A DNA stretch of 35,488 bases from an uncultured Prevotellaceae bacterium (GCA_937910905.1 CALEPV010000092.1:1-35488), one strand, 5' to 3'; shown: positions 26,299-34,698, numbered from the stretch's first letter. A program made the numbers and translations. Notes: a model not told the origin generated them from the sequence alone.

Positions 26299-27465
26299 CT
26301 ACACATCCTCCATCTCATCAAGGATTTCGATATCGTCGTCCACGTCCTCTATAGCATCGTCATCGAGAATCTCTATAACGTCGTCCTGGCCTTCGGCAGC
26401 GAGTTCCGACTGCAGGAAGTCAAAGTCCTTGTCGCGATGCGCGGCGGAGGCAATGGCCTCGTGATGGAGGTCTGGTATTGCCTCAAGCTGCTGCCAGAGC
26501 ATGTCCTTCAGCTCTGTGAGGTGATAGTTGGTCACCGACGATATGAACACAACGGGTACATCCGATGGTAGTTCTGCCGACAGTAGCTGTTGCAGTTCAT
26601 CATCTATGAGGTCAGCCTTTGTGACGGCCAACATACGCTGCTTCTTCGCTAGGTCTGGGTTGTACTGCTCCAGCTCGTTCAGTAGCACCTCGTACTCGTG
26701 GAGGATATTGTCTGTATCAGCCGGCACCATGAACAGTAGCAGAGCATTGCGCTCGATGTGACGCAGAAAGCGGAGTCCCAACCCCCTGCCTTCGCTGGCA
26801 CCCTCGATGATGCCGGGTATGTCGGCTATGACGAAAGAACGGTTGTCGCGATACTGCACCACACCCACCGACGGCTCCAGCGTGGTGAACGGATAACCTG
26901 CAATCTTCGGATGTGCCGAGCTGATGGCATTCACCAATGTGCTCTTGCCCGCATTCGGGAAGCCCACCAAACCTACGTCGGCAAGCATCTTTAGTTCGAG
27001 GATAATGGTCTGCTCACGCATTGGCTCACCTGGCTGTGCATAACGCGGTGCCTGATTGGTGCTGGTGCGGAAGTTCCAGTTGCCCAGTCCGCCACGACCG
27101 CCTTGCAGCAGCAGAACCAGCTGACCATCGGTAGTCACATCGCAGATATAGCGTCCGGTCATCGCATCGTACACCACTGTACCACACGGCACATCGATGT
27201 AGCGGTCTTCGCCGTCGGCGCCGTGGCTTCGACTCTTACCGCCGTTGCCACCGTGAGAGGCGAATACATGGCGCTCATAGCGCAGGTGCAATAGCGTCCA
27301 GTAGTTGCGGTTGCCTCGCAAATAGACGTGTCCGCCACGACCTCCATCGCCGCCGTCAGGCCCTCCCATAGGCACATACTTGGCACGATGCATGTGTGCA
27401 GAACCACGACCGCCCTTGCCTGAGCGACACACTATCTTGACATAATCTATAAAGTTTGTTTCCAT
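26299..27465 (-). CDS. obgE: Obg/CgtA GTPase
   Basis: This 388-residue ribosome-assembly GTPase has an N-terminal Gly-rich Obg domain (1-157, with CRSGKGGRGSAHMHRAKYVPMGGPDGGDGGRGG), then the G domain: G1 GFPNAGKST (168-176), G3 DIPG, G4 TKAD. A strongly acidic C-terminal tail (DDVIEILDDDAIEDVDDDIEILDEMEDV) is usual in Bacteroidota. ATG 27465 (METNFIDY) is chosen over a TTG two codons earlier. It lies 6 bases after the NAD(P)HX repair gene on the same strand, so they form an operon. Confidence 0.97.
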   Translation of the reverse strand: METNFIDYVKIVCRSGKGGRGSAHMHRAKYVPMGGPDGGDGGRGGHVYLRGNRNYWTLLHLRYERHVFASHGGNGGKSRSHGADGEDRYIDVPCGTVVYDAMTGRYICDVTTDGQLVLLLQGGRGGLGNWNFRTSTNQAPRYAQPGEPMREQTIILELKMLADVGLVGFPNAGKSTLVNAISSAHPKIAGYPFTTLEPSVGVVQYRDNRSFVIADIPGIIEGASEGRGLGLRFLRHIERNALLLFMVPADTDNILHEYEVLLNELEQYNPDLAKKQRMLAVTKADLIDDELQQLLSAELPSDVPVVFISSVTNYHLTELKDMLWQQLEAIPDLHHEAIASAAHRDKDFDFLQSELAAEGQDDVIEILDDDAIEDVDDDIEILDEMEDV

Positions 27466-27471
27466 ACGCAA

Positions 27472-29001
27472 TTAATGAATGTGCTCCAAGTTTCTCAACT
27501 TGCTGATGGCTTGTGGCAGATAGCGCTCGATGTCGGAGGCGATGATACTCTCCTCGCACATCTGACTGGCAGCGATGTCACCGGCCAGCCCATGCAGGTA
27601 GACACCCAGCTGGGCCGCCTCGGACGGCAGATAGCCCTGAGCCAGCAAACCCGCTATGATGCCTGTAAGTGTATCGCCGCTGCCGGCAGTAGCCATGCCT
27701 GCATTGCCCGTAGTGTTGAATATCACCTGCCCCATCGGTGTGCAGATAGCTGTATAATGTCCTTTAAGCACAAGGAAGCAATGATATGTGATGGCGAAGG
27801 AGCGTGCGCGGTTCAGTCGCTCATAGCTGTCGGACGTGTAGCTACCCGTCAGCCGGTCGAACTCACGAGGATGCGGGGTTAGGATTGTCTCTGCCGGCAG
27901 GTCTGCCAGCCACTCGCGGTTGTCAGCAAGGATGTTGATAGCATCGGCATCCAGTACCATCGGGCAGGCTTGCTGCTTCAGATAGGAATGAACAGCATAG
28001 GCAGTGGTGGTTTCAGTACCAAGGCCCGGTCCTATGGCGATAGCCTGATAGTTGGACGCGTCCACCGCTTCGGTGACAATGTTGCTGTCGATATCGAAAT
28101 CAACTATTGCTTCGGGCACAGACATCTGCATGATGTCCAAATTGGAATAGGGCGTGTGTACTGTCAGCTTGCCCAAGCCTGCACGCAGAGCCGCACGCGA
28201 AGCTAGAATCGCAGCACCGGCCATACCACGCTTGCCCGCCACCAGCAGGGCGTGCCCCACTGTACCTTTGTGAGCGAAGGGTGAACGACGACGCAGCATA
28301 CTGGCCATCTCCTGTGCCTCTGTGAGCCAAAAGGCCGATTGCATCAAGGCGAGCTCCTCCTCAGAAAGACCTATATTTACATACTCCACCTCACCACAGT
28401 AACGGTAGTTCTCAGCAAAGAGGAAGGCCAGCTTAGGCACCTGAATAGAGATGGTGAGCGCTGCACGCACGATACTGGACGTATCATTGTAGCTATTATC
28501 CTCGCACATCAGGCCCGATGGAACATCTACCGCAACGACGGTTGCGCTGCTACGATTCAAGCGTTTAGCCACCTGAGCGAAGCCACCACTGAGGGGCTTG
28601 CTCAAGCCCGTACCGAACAGAGCATCCAGCACAATGTTGCCTGAATGCAGTTCAGGGAAAGAGAACTCGGCCGTAATCTCCGTCAGACGCACATCCGTCA
28701 TAGCCCGCAGGCGGTCGCGGTTAGTAGCGCAGTCATCGCTGAGGCCGCGACCCACATTGAAGAGAAAAGCCTCCACTGTCCAGCCAGCCTCGCTAAGCAA
28801 GCGCGCAACAGCCAATCCGTCGCCACCATTACCACCAGGACCGGCCAGCACAACCATGCGACGAGGTCCGGGATAACGGCGCAGCAACACCTTGGCTACA
28901 GCATCGGCAGCACGTTCCATCAGGTCTATGGACGCTATCGGCTCTTGTTCTATGGTATAGCGGTCGAGTTCTCGGAACTGGCCAGCCGTGAGTATCTTCA
29001 T
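27472..29001 (-). CDS. nnr: Bifunctional NAD(P)HX epimerase and ADP-dependent dehydratase
   Basis: This 509-residue protein repairs hydrated NAD(P)H. The N-terminal YjeF_N epimerase domain (about 1-215) has FRELDRYTIEQEPIASIDLMERAADAV, VLAGPGGNGGDGLAVARLL and DALFGTGL. The C-terminal ribokinase-like dehydratase domain (about 225-505) has HKGTVGHALLVAGKRGMAGAAILASRAALRAG, IGPGLG, LTPHPREFDRL, and NTTGNAGMATAGSGDTLTG with the catalytic GSGD. ATG 29001 is chosen over 29031 because the promoter box at 29013-29020 lies between. It leads an operon with obgE. Confidence 0.96.
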   Translation of the reverse strand: MKILTAGQFRELDRYTIEQEPIASIDLMERAADAVAKVLLRRYPGPRRMVVLAGPGGNGGDGLAVARLLSEAGWTVEAFLFNVGRGLSDDCATNRDRLRAMTDVRLTEITAEFSFPELHSGNIVLDALFGTGLSKPLSGGFAQVAKRLNRSSATVVAVDVPSGLMCEDNSYNDTSSIVRAALTISIQVPKLAFLFAENYRYCGEVEYVNIGLSEEELALMQSAFWLTEAQEMASMLRRRSPFAHKGTVGHALLVAGKRGMAGAAILASRAALRAGLGKLTVHTPYSNLDIMQMSVPEAIVDFDIDSNIVTEAVDASNYQAIAIGPGLGTETTTAYAVHSYLKQQACPMVLDADAINILADNREWLADLPAETILTPHPREFDRLTGSYTSDSYERLNRARSFAITYHCFLVLKGHYTAICTPMGQVIFNTTGNAGMATAGSGDTLTGIIAGLLAQGYLPSEAAQLGVYLHGLAGDIAASQMCEESIIASDIERYLPQAISKLRNLEHIH

Positions 29002-29012
29002 CTTTTTTTCGG

Positions 29013-29020
29013 CAAAATTA
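29013..29020 (-). promoter_or_regulatory. -7 box (TAATTTTG) for nnr-obgE
   Basis: Exact TAnnTTTG match on the minus strand, 11 bases upstream of ATG 29001, giving a very short leader. It is divergent from the hpt promoter. Confidence 0.65.
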
Positions 29021-29053
29021 CGGCAAAGCATAGATAATACAAAATATAATCAG

Positions 29054-29061
29054 TACTTTTG
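29054..29061 (+). promoter_or_regulatory. -7 box (TACTTTTG) for hpt-adk
   Basis: Exact TAnnTTTG match 18 bases upstream of ATG 29080. Confidence 0.7.
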
Positions 29062-29079
29062 CCGTGTCAAAGCTAAGTT

Positions 29080-29619
29080 ATGGACACTCTACAAGTACTC
29101 GACAAGACATTCCGTATAAGCATACCGGAGGCGACAATCAAGAGAGAAGTAAGCCGCGTGGCAAAGGAGATCGCCAATGACCTCAATGGCAAGGAGCCAC
29201 TGTTTCTGCCCGTGCTGAACGGTTCATTCGTATTCGCTGCCGACCTGCTGCGCGAGGTAAACATACCGTGCGAGGTGAGCTTCATCAAGCTGACCAGCTA
29301 TCAGGGCACACAGAGTACTGGTGAGATACGCGAGGTGATAGGTCTGGCCAAGGACATCACCGACCGTCATGTAGTCATAGTGGAGGACATCATCGACTCA
29401 GGCCTGACAATGGCACACATGATAGAGACGCTGAAGGCCCACAACCCCGCAAGCATCAAGGTATGCACCCTTCTGGTGAAGCCGGGCGCCCTGAAGGTGA
29501 AGATTCCCATCGACTACTGCTGCATGGAAATACCCAACGAGTTCATCGTAGGCTACGGTTTGGATTATGATGGATTCGGACGTAATACACGCGACATATA
29601 TACTGTAATTGAGAGCTAA
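29080..29619 (+). CDS. hpt: Hypoxanthine phosphoribosyltransferase
   Basis: This 179-residue enzyme salvages hypoxanthine and guanine using PRPP. It has the PRPP-binding motif VVIVEDIIDSGLT (98-110), the active-site loop LTSYQGTQSTGEI (71-83), and a C-terminal FIVGYGLDYDGFGRN that closes on the purine. Length is typical. It is the first gene of a pair with adk 23 bases downstream, both in purine nucleotide supply. Confidence 0.96.
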   Translation: MDTLQVLDKTFRISIPEATIKREVSRVAKEIANDLNGKEPLFLPVLNGSFVFAADLLREVNIPCEVSFIKLTSYQGTQSTGEIREVIGLAKDITDRHVVIVEDIIDSGLTMAHMIETLKAHNPASIKVCTLLVKPGALKVKIPIDYCCMEIPNEFIVGYGLDYDGFGRNTRDIYTVIES

Positions 29620-29642
29620 CGACTCTCATTGAATATCACACA

Positions 29643-30230
29643 ATGAAAAACATCATTATCTTTGGAGCGCCAGGCTCTGGCAAAGGCACATATAGCGAGG
29701 CTATTGTGGAACGCTACGGAATGGGGCACATCAGCACCGGCGACGTGCTGCGTGCAGAGATTAAGCAAGGCACAGAGCTGGGCAAGATAGCGCAAGGCTA
29801 CATCGACAATGGTCAGCTGATACCTGACCAGCTGATGATTGACATTCTGGCATTGGCCTACGACAGCCATCCTACCGAAAAGGGTGTAATCTTCGACGGT
29901 TTTCCACGCACCATACCACAGGCAGAGGCCCTCAAGCAGATGCTGTCACAGCGTGGCCACGACCTCGGCATGATGATTGAACTGGTGGTCGATGAGGACA
30001 CGCTGATGAAGCGCCTGCTACGCAGAGCATCACTGGAAGGACGTGCCGATGACAACGAGGAAACCATCCGTGCACGTTTCGAGGTGTACCACAAGCAGAC
30101 AGAGCCGCTGTCGCTATGGTTCGCATCGCAGGGCATACGCCACACCTTCGACTGGAGCATCTGCAAGACCAAGGAAGGTATGATTGATGCCATCTTCGCT
30201 GAGATAGACCGCGAGAACGGCATCAAGTAA
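29643..30230 (+). CDS. adk: Adenylate kinase (short form)
   Basis: This 195-residue enzyme interconverts ATP, ADP and AMP. It has P-loop GAPGSGKGT (8-16), AMP-site GHISTGDVLRAEI and GFPRTIPQAEAL, and the LID-side RRASLEGRADDNEETIRARFEVYHKQTEPL. The LID is short and lacks Cys residues, as in other Bacteroidota. It follows hpt and is closed by a strong hairpin. Confidence 0.97.
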   Translation: MKNIIIFGAPGSGKGTYSEAIVERYGMGHISTGDVLRAEIKQGTELGKIAQGYIDNGQLIPDQLMIDILALAYDSHPTEKGVIFDGFPRTIPQAEALKQMLSQRGHDLGMMIELVVDEDTLMKRLLRRASLEGRADDNEETIRARFEVYHKQTEPLSLWFASQGIRHTFDWSICKTKEGMIDAIFAEIDRENGIK

Positions 30231-30271
30231 CTGTACGCGATACTACTACCAACTGTTTACAGATACAGAGC

Positions 30272-30305
30272 ACCACAAGCTGTGCACCCACGCACAGCTT
30301 GTGGT
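30272..30305 (+). terminator. Terminator hairpin after adk
   Basis: CCACAAGCTGTG (30273-30284) pairs perfectly with CACAGCTTGTGG (30293-30304), extendable to 14 pairs with a 6-nt loop. There is no long T-run. Confidence 0.7.
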
Positions 30306-30330
30306 TCGCTGATTGTATGTTTATATGACT

Positions 30331-31428
30331 ATGAAGAGATATTTTACACTGGGGATAATGGTATGCACCATGCTATGCGGCATCGCAGCACAGACCGAGG
30401 TTACAGCGTTCAGGCCTGGGGTGACCATTGAGGGTGTTAACTACTTCCTACCCATGACACAACTGCGTATAGCCTTCGTTGCAGAGAAGAGCATCACCAA
30501 GCCAGGCGATTATGCCGCCTACGCCAACCGCTTTCTGCGACTGGCTGATGTGCCGCAGGAAGAAAGCACACTGTGGACTATAAAGAGCCTACAGGTTGTG
30601 CCCTACGGCGTGCCCGACAGCACTAAGGCATTCAACATCAAGCTCCGACAGAAGACATCGGCTCCGCTGGTTAGCCTCAGCGACGATGGACTTCTGCTGG
30701 CCATCAACACCGATGGCGAGCAACAGCCACTACCCGACCTGCCTGAAGCCATACCAGCTCCGAAGCCACTCAACGGACGCGACTACATGACACAGGATAT
30801 CCTTGCAGCCGGCAGCACAGCAAAGATGGCACAGCTCACGGCCGAGGAGATATACGACATCCGCGACAGCCGCAATGCTCTGGTGAGAGGAGAGGCAGAC
30901 AACACGCCCAAGGACGGTGCCCAGCTACAGCTCATGCTGGACAACCTCGACCTGCAGAGCCGTGCGCTGGAGAGCATGTTCAAGGGGCAGACGCTGACCA
31001 GCGCAGAAGTACAGACACTGGAGTTCACGCCGCAAGCCATCGACATCTCCGCAACCGAAAAGGAAGCATATGCCGAACAGCGTACCATGCTTTGCCGCTT
31101 CTCACGCAGATTAGGCGTAGTGGACAGCGACGACTTGAGCGGCGAACCCGTGTGGATTAGCATTAAGCCTCTAGGTACACTGCCGCAGTACCAGGCCAGC
31201 ACGGATAGCGACAAGCGCAAGCACAAGATGGAGCAGGGCGTGTGGGTCAATGTGCCTGCACGTGCACTCATCGTCATAAGCACAGCGGAACGCGAGCTGG
31301 CACGGCTGGAGGTGCCTGTGGCACAGATGGGCAGCACAGAGATTCTGTCGGATGCGCTTTTCAATAAGAGAATGGACACACGTGTCACGCTGTACCATCA
31401 TACTGGCAGCGTGGCAAACATAGAATAG
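30331..31428 (+). CDS. Exported DUF4831 protein
   Basis: This 365-residue protein starts MKRYFTLGIMVCTMLCGIAAQ, a signal peptide with cleavage after AAA/AAQ. The rest fits DUF4831: GVNYFLPMTQLRIAFVAEKSITKPGDYAAYANRFLRLADVPQEE, then LWTIKSLQVVPYGVPDSTKAFNIKL, then AAGSTAKMAQLTAEEIYDIRDSRNALVRGEADNTPKDGAQLQLMLDNLDLQSRALESMFKG. DUF4831 is a periplasmic or outer-membrane family of unknown function common in Bacteroidales. In-frame ATG codons exist 6 and 18 bases upstream of the chosen start. It lies 9 bases before rfbA, and the two may share a transcript. Confidence 0.85.
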   Translation: MKRYFTLGIMVCTMLCGIAAQTEVTAFRPGVTIEGVNYFLPMTQLRIAFVAEKSITKPGDYAAYANRFLRLADVPQEESTLWTIKSLQVVPYGVPDSTKAFNIKLRQKTSAPLVSLSDDGLLLAINTDGEQQPLPDLPEAIPAPKPLNGRDYMTQDILAAGSTAKMAQLTAEEIYDIRDSRNALVRGEADNTPKDGAQLQLMLDNLDLQSRALESMFKGQTLTSAEVQTLEFTPQAIDISATEKEAYAEQRTMLCRFSRRLGVVDSDDLSGEPVWISIKPLGTLPQYQASTDSDKRKHKMEQGVWVNVPARALIVISTAERELARLEVPVAQMGSTEILSDALFNKRMDTRVTLYHHTGSVANIE

Positions 31429-31437
31429 CTACTAGCA

Positions 31438-32346
31438 ATGAAAGGAATTGTTCTGGCCGGAGGCTCAGGCACGCGCCTCTACCCTATCACCAAGGGAGTA
31501 TCGAAGCAGCTGCTGCCTGTGTTCGACAAGCCCATGATATACTACCCCATCTCCGTACTGATGATAGCAGGCATTAGGGATATACTCATCATTTCTACGC
31601 CATACGACCTGCCTGCATTCCGCCGTTTGCTCGGCGACGGGGCCGACTATGGAGTGCACTTCGAGTATGCCGAGCAGCCATCACCCGACGGACTGGCACA
31701 GGCATTCATCATCGGACGCGAGTTCATCGGCAACGACTCCGTGTGTCTGGTGCTGGGCGATAACATATTCCACGGCGCAGGATTCAGCCGCCTGCTGCAC
31801 GAAGCTGTGCACAACGCAGAGCACGAAGCCAAGGCCACCGTATTCGGTTACTGGGTGAGCGACCCAGAGCGCTACGGCGTAGCCGAGTTCGACCACGATG
31901 GCAACTGCCTCAGTATCGAAGAGAAGCCAGCTAAGCCTAAGAGCAACTACGCCGTGGTAGGTCTGTACTTCTACCCCAACAAGGTGGTCGATGTGGCGGC
32001 ACACATCAAGCCATCGGCACGTGGCGAGCTGGAGATAACCACCGTGAACCAGGAGTTCCTGCAAAACGGCGAGCTGAAGGTGCAGACGCTCGGGCGCGGC
32101 TTTGCGTGGCTGGACACCGGCACGCACGACAGCCTGTCGGAGGCATCGACATTCATCGAGGTGATAGAGAAGAGGCAGGGCTTGAAGATTGCATGCCTCG
32201 AAGGTATCGCCTACCGCAGGGGATGGATTACCGAAGACAAGATGCGGCAACTGGCTCAGCCAATGATAAAGAACCAGTATGGCCAGTACCTGCTCAAGGT
32301 GATTGATGAAATCAAGGCCGATGCCACGATGGAGGACACATTCTGA
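31438..32346 (+). CDS. rfbA: RfbA, glucose-1-phosphate thymidylyltransferase
   Basis: This 302-residue enzyme makes dTDP-glucose, the first step to dTDP-rhamnose and other deoxysugars for surface glycans. It has nucleotidyltransferase motif LAGGSGTRLYPITKGVSKQLLPVFDKPMIYYP (6-37), VLGDNIFHG, EEKPAKPKSNYAVVGLYFY, and WLDTGTHDSL. Length matches RmlA. It is the only rfb/rml gene in the window; rfbB, rfbC and rfbD do not follow it, so the rest of the pathway is elsewhere. Confidence 0.97.
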   Translation: MKGIVLAGGSGTRLYPITKGVSKQLLPVFDKPMIYYPISVLMIAGIRDILIISTPYDLPAFRRLLGDGADYGVHFEYAEQPSPDGLAQAFIIGREFIGNDSVCLVLGDNIFHGAGFSRLLHEAVHNAEHEAKATVFGYWVSDPERYGVAEFDHDGNCLSIEEKPAKPKSNYAVVGLYFYPNKVVDVAAHIKPSARGELEITTVNQEFLQNGELKVQTLGRGFAWLDTGTHDSLSEASTFIEVIEKRQGLKIACLEGIAYRRGWITEDKMRQLAQPMIKNQYGQYLLKVIDEIKADATMEDTF

Positions 32347-32383
32347 TTTGCAGCATTATACACTAACACACCATAACTACACT

Positions 32384-33040
32384 ATGTCATTCTTAAGCAA
32401 ACTATTCGGCAAGAAACAAGAACAACAGACAACTACCATAGGCGGCATGGAAGACTTTATGACGCTGATTCGCGTGTACTTCCAGGCTACAATAGCATCG
32501 CAAGTAGGCATCACCAACCTCTCTGCGTTGCCCGACCTGCGTGTATTCAAGCAGACACTGAAAGTGCCAACAGTGAACAACAAGCTCGGCGTGGGCGAAA
32601 AGAAGCGTTGCGCCAAGATGCTCGAAGAGATATACTCCGTAGACGAAGGCTTCACCAAGGAGATTGACCAAAGCATCAAGAAGCGTTGCCGCAAGTTGCA
32701 GGATGTGCAGCCATACATGCTGCAGTTCCAAGGCTTCTCACAGGACCTGATGATGCTGATGGGAAACCTAATGCAGTGGAAGTTCCGACTGCCTGCATTT
32801 ATGAAGGGCACTCTGCAGAAGATGACCGAAAGAAGCGTGCACGACATCCTCACCAAGATTGACTGGAAGGACGAAGAGGTGCGCCGCACAAGTGCGCAGG
32901 TGCGCAAGTACCAGCAACTGCTCGGCTTCTCAGAGCAATGGATTAGCAGCTATGCGTTCACCATCCTTATGCTGGCCAAGAAGGAGAAGCGAGGCAATGT
33001 GGACGATGACGCTACAGCCAATGCAAAGGCTGGCAAATAG
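32384..33040 (+). CDS. Conserved-looking cytoplasmic protein, function unknown
   Basis: This 218-residue protein starts MSFLSKLFGKKQEQQTTTIGGMEDFMTLIRVYFQATIASQVGITNLSALPDLRVFKQTLKVPT. There is no signal peptide. It is helical and basic, with KKRCAKMLEEIY, IKKRCRKLQDVQPYMLQFQGFSQDLMMLMGNLMQWKFRLP and VHDILTKIDWKDEEVRR. The N-terminal FLSKLFGKK resembles a membrane-surface or ribosome-binding basic helix, but I do not recognise the family. ATG 32384 is chosen because the region upstream overlaps the rfbA end in another frame. It is followed by a two-part hairpin. Confidence 0.75.
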   Translation: MSFLSKLFGKKQEQQTTTIGGMEDFMTLIRVYFQATIASQVGITNLSALPDLRVFKQTLKVPTVNNKLGVGEKKRCAKMLEEIYSVDEGFTKEIDQSIKKRCRKLQDVQPYMLQFQGFSQDLMMLMGNLMQWKFRLPAFMKGTLQKMTERSVHDILTKIDWKDEEVRRTSAQVRKYQQLLGFSEQWISSYAFTILMLAKKEKRGNVDDDATANAKAGK

Positions 33041-33070
33041 TCACAGCGGCCGACACCACAGACATTAAGC

Positions 33071-33106
33071 AATAGCGTGCTGATGATTGCTCATCCGCAC
33101 GCTATT
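33071..33106 (+). terminator. Terminator hairpin after the unknown protein gene
   Basis: AATAGCGTGC (33071-33080) pairs perfectly with GCACGCTATT (33097-33106), and GATGA pairs with TCATC inside it, leaving a 4-nt loop. TTTGTA follows. Confidence 0.8.
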
Positions 33107-33115
33107 TGTATCTCG

Positions 33116-33181
33116 ACAGCCTGCTCTTCAACCCTCAACAGCGTGCTGCTCAGCTCTCAACAGCGTGCTGCACAGGCTGAC
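33116..33181 (+). repeat. Three degenerate 22-bp tandem units
   Basis: Units start at 33116, 33138 and 33160 with shared core CTCAACAGCGTGCTGC (33134-33149 and 33156-33171 identical) and a weaker first unit. The period equals that of the array at 17752-17839, but the sequence differs. Confidence 0.7.
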
Positions 33182-33201
33182 AGGCCAGCTTCGTCACGCC
33201 T

Positions 33202-34467
33202 CTACTGTTTGCGCCCGAAGCTGGGGTCTACCTTTATGAAGGCTGTTACGGCAAAGGTAACGAGGCAACAGGCTAAAATCCAGCAAAAGAAACGGAAGTA
33301 GCCTAAGTGGTCGGCCATATAGCCTGCCACCATGCCGGGCACCATCATGCCAAGAGCTTGCATGGCTGTGCAGAGGCTGAAGATCGCCGTGCTGCGTTCC
33401 CCCTTGGAGAAGTTCACGAGAAAAAGGGAATAGGCCGTGAACCCGAAGCCATAGCCTATCTGCTCTATAAGCACGCAAGAGCTGACCAGCAGGAACGAGT
33501 GTGACGAGACGGCACTGAGCAGCACGTAGACTGCATCGGGCACGGAGATGGCCAGCACCATTGGCCACAGCCATCGGCTTAGGCCGTCACGGGAGACTAA
33601 ATAGCCGCCTATCAGCCCACCCCCGAGCAGACCTATCACGCCCAACGTGCCATAGATGAACCCTACATCCTCAGTGTCCATGCCAAGACCGCCATTGTCT
33701 ACGGAATCGATGATAAAGGGATTGGCTATCTTCACCAGCTGTCCCTCGGGAAAGCGGAAGAGAAGCATGAACAGCAATGCCGGCACTATGTGAGGCTTGC
33801 TGAAGAATGTAGTGAGCGAGAGCCAGAACTCCGACAGCAGGTGGCGGACAGAGAAGCCTTCGGTGTGGGGGACTACAGTCGGCAACGCATAGCGATGCCA
33901 CAAGAAGAGACACAGGAAGCAGGCTGCCATGAGCGCGAAGGTGATGCTCCACGCCATAGGCACGGCCATGTAGTGCTCGAGCCTGCCTGCAAGCATTACG
34001 AGCGCACCCTGTCCGAGAATCATGCCGATACGGTAGAATGTGCTGCGCACACCGATATAAAGCGACTGCTCGCTGGTGTCCAGCCCTATGATGTACAGGC
34101 CATCGGCTGCTATGTCGTGGGTGGCACTGGCAAAGGCCAGGAGCCAGAAGAAAGCCAGCGAACCCTGTAGCCAGAAGGCTGTGGGCAGCGTGAGGGCTAT
34201 GCCAGCGAAACCCGCTCCTACAAGCAGCTGCATGGCCATCACCCACCAGCGTTCAGTATGCAGGGCCGCAAGGAAAGGGCTCCACAGCGGCTTGATCACC
34301 CACGGCAGATAGAGCCACGACGTGTAGAGTGCCAACTCAGTGTTGGACAGCTCCATACGCTTGTAGAGCGTGGTGGCCATCACCATCACAGCCACGTAGG
34401 GCAATGCCTCTGCCACATAGAGCGAAGGTATCCAGCGGTAAGGCTTATGTGAAGTGTTGCTCGGCAT
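33202..34467 (-). CDS. AmpG-like MFS transporter
   Basis: This 421-residue protein has about twelve membrane helices. The first half contains PYRWIPSLYVAEALPYVAVMVMATTLYKRMELSNTELALYTSWLYLPWVIKPLWSPFL, a pattern of AmpG-type MFS permeases. ATHDIAADGLYIIGLDTSEQSLYIGVRSTFYRIGMILGQG follows. AmpG imports anhydromuropeptides for cell-wall recycling, but Bacteroidota homologues are not well tested, so the substrate is uncertain. The C-terminus ends KVDPSFGRKQ. It starts 31 bases from a 22-bp inverted repeat that bounds the element described at 34499-34698. Confidence 0.85.
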   Translation of the reverse strand: MPSNTSHKPYRWIPSLYVAEALPYVAVMVMATTLYKRMELSNTELALYTSWLYLPWVIKPLWSPFLAALHTERWWVMAMQLLVGAGFAGIALTLPTAFWLQGSLAFFWLLAFASATHDIAADGLYIIGLDTSEQSLYIGVRSTFYRIGMILGQGALVMLAGRLEHYMAVPMAWSITFALMAACFLCLFLWHRYALPTVVPHTEGFSVRHLLSEFWLSLTTFFSKPHIVPALLFMLLFRFPEGQLVKIANPFIIDSVDNGGLGMDTEDVGFIYGTLGVIGLLGGGLIGGYLVSRDGLSRWLWPMVLAISVPDAVYVLLSAVSSHSFLLVSSCVLIEQIGYGFGFTAYSLFLVNFSKGERSTAIFSLCTAMQALGMMVPGMVAGYMADHLGYFRFFCWILACCLVTFAVTAFIKVDPSFGRKQ

Positions 34468-34498
34468 TGTGCTATGTGGCTTGTCTACTGCGTCTGGC

Positions 34499-34698
34499 TT
34501 AAGGTGGGTTCTATTAATTCGCTTTGTCCTATTTGAAGCTTATTTTTGAGTGCAGAGTGTCAGCTGATGAGGGAGCATAGCGGGCTATGTGACCGAAGAA
34601 GCTGACACTCTGCACCAAAAAGAAGCGGAAAGAGGGCAAAACGTTAATCACATTATTCATCATTTATTAACGGTGGGAATTAATAGAACCCACCTTAA
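34499..34698. mobile_element. 200-bp element bounded by 22-bp perfect inverted repeats (MITE-like or invertible segment)
   Basis: Outer arms are TTAA plus GGTGGGTTCTATTAATTC at 34499-34520 and its perfect complement at 34677-34698. Inside lies a second perfect 16-bp inverted repeat (GTGCAGAGTGTCAGCT, 34550-34565; complement 34600-34615), with imperfect pairing continuing outward to about 34520/34643. The right arm also forms a hairpin GGTGGG/CCCACC (34672-34677/34689-34694). No coding frame is present. The right boundary includes the proS stop codon. Confidence 0.7.
34550..34615. repeat. Perfect 16-bp inverted repeat inside the proS-MFS element
   Basis: GTGCAGAGTGTCAGCT (34550-34565) and AGCTGACACTCTGCAC (34600-34615), with an inner small hairpin CATAGC/GCTATG (34576-34589 region). 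On the minus strand it could also act as the proS terminator. Confidence 0.85.

Noticed and set aside
34541..34548. Active promoter inside the proS-MFS element
   Set aside because: The TATTTTTG box has no proper -33 and points straight into a 16-bp perfect hairpin; kept only as part of the inversion hypothesis.
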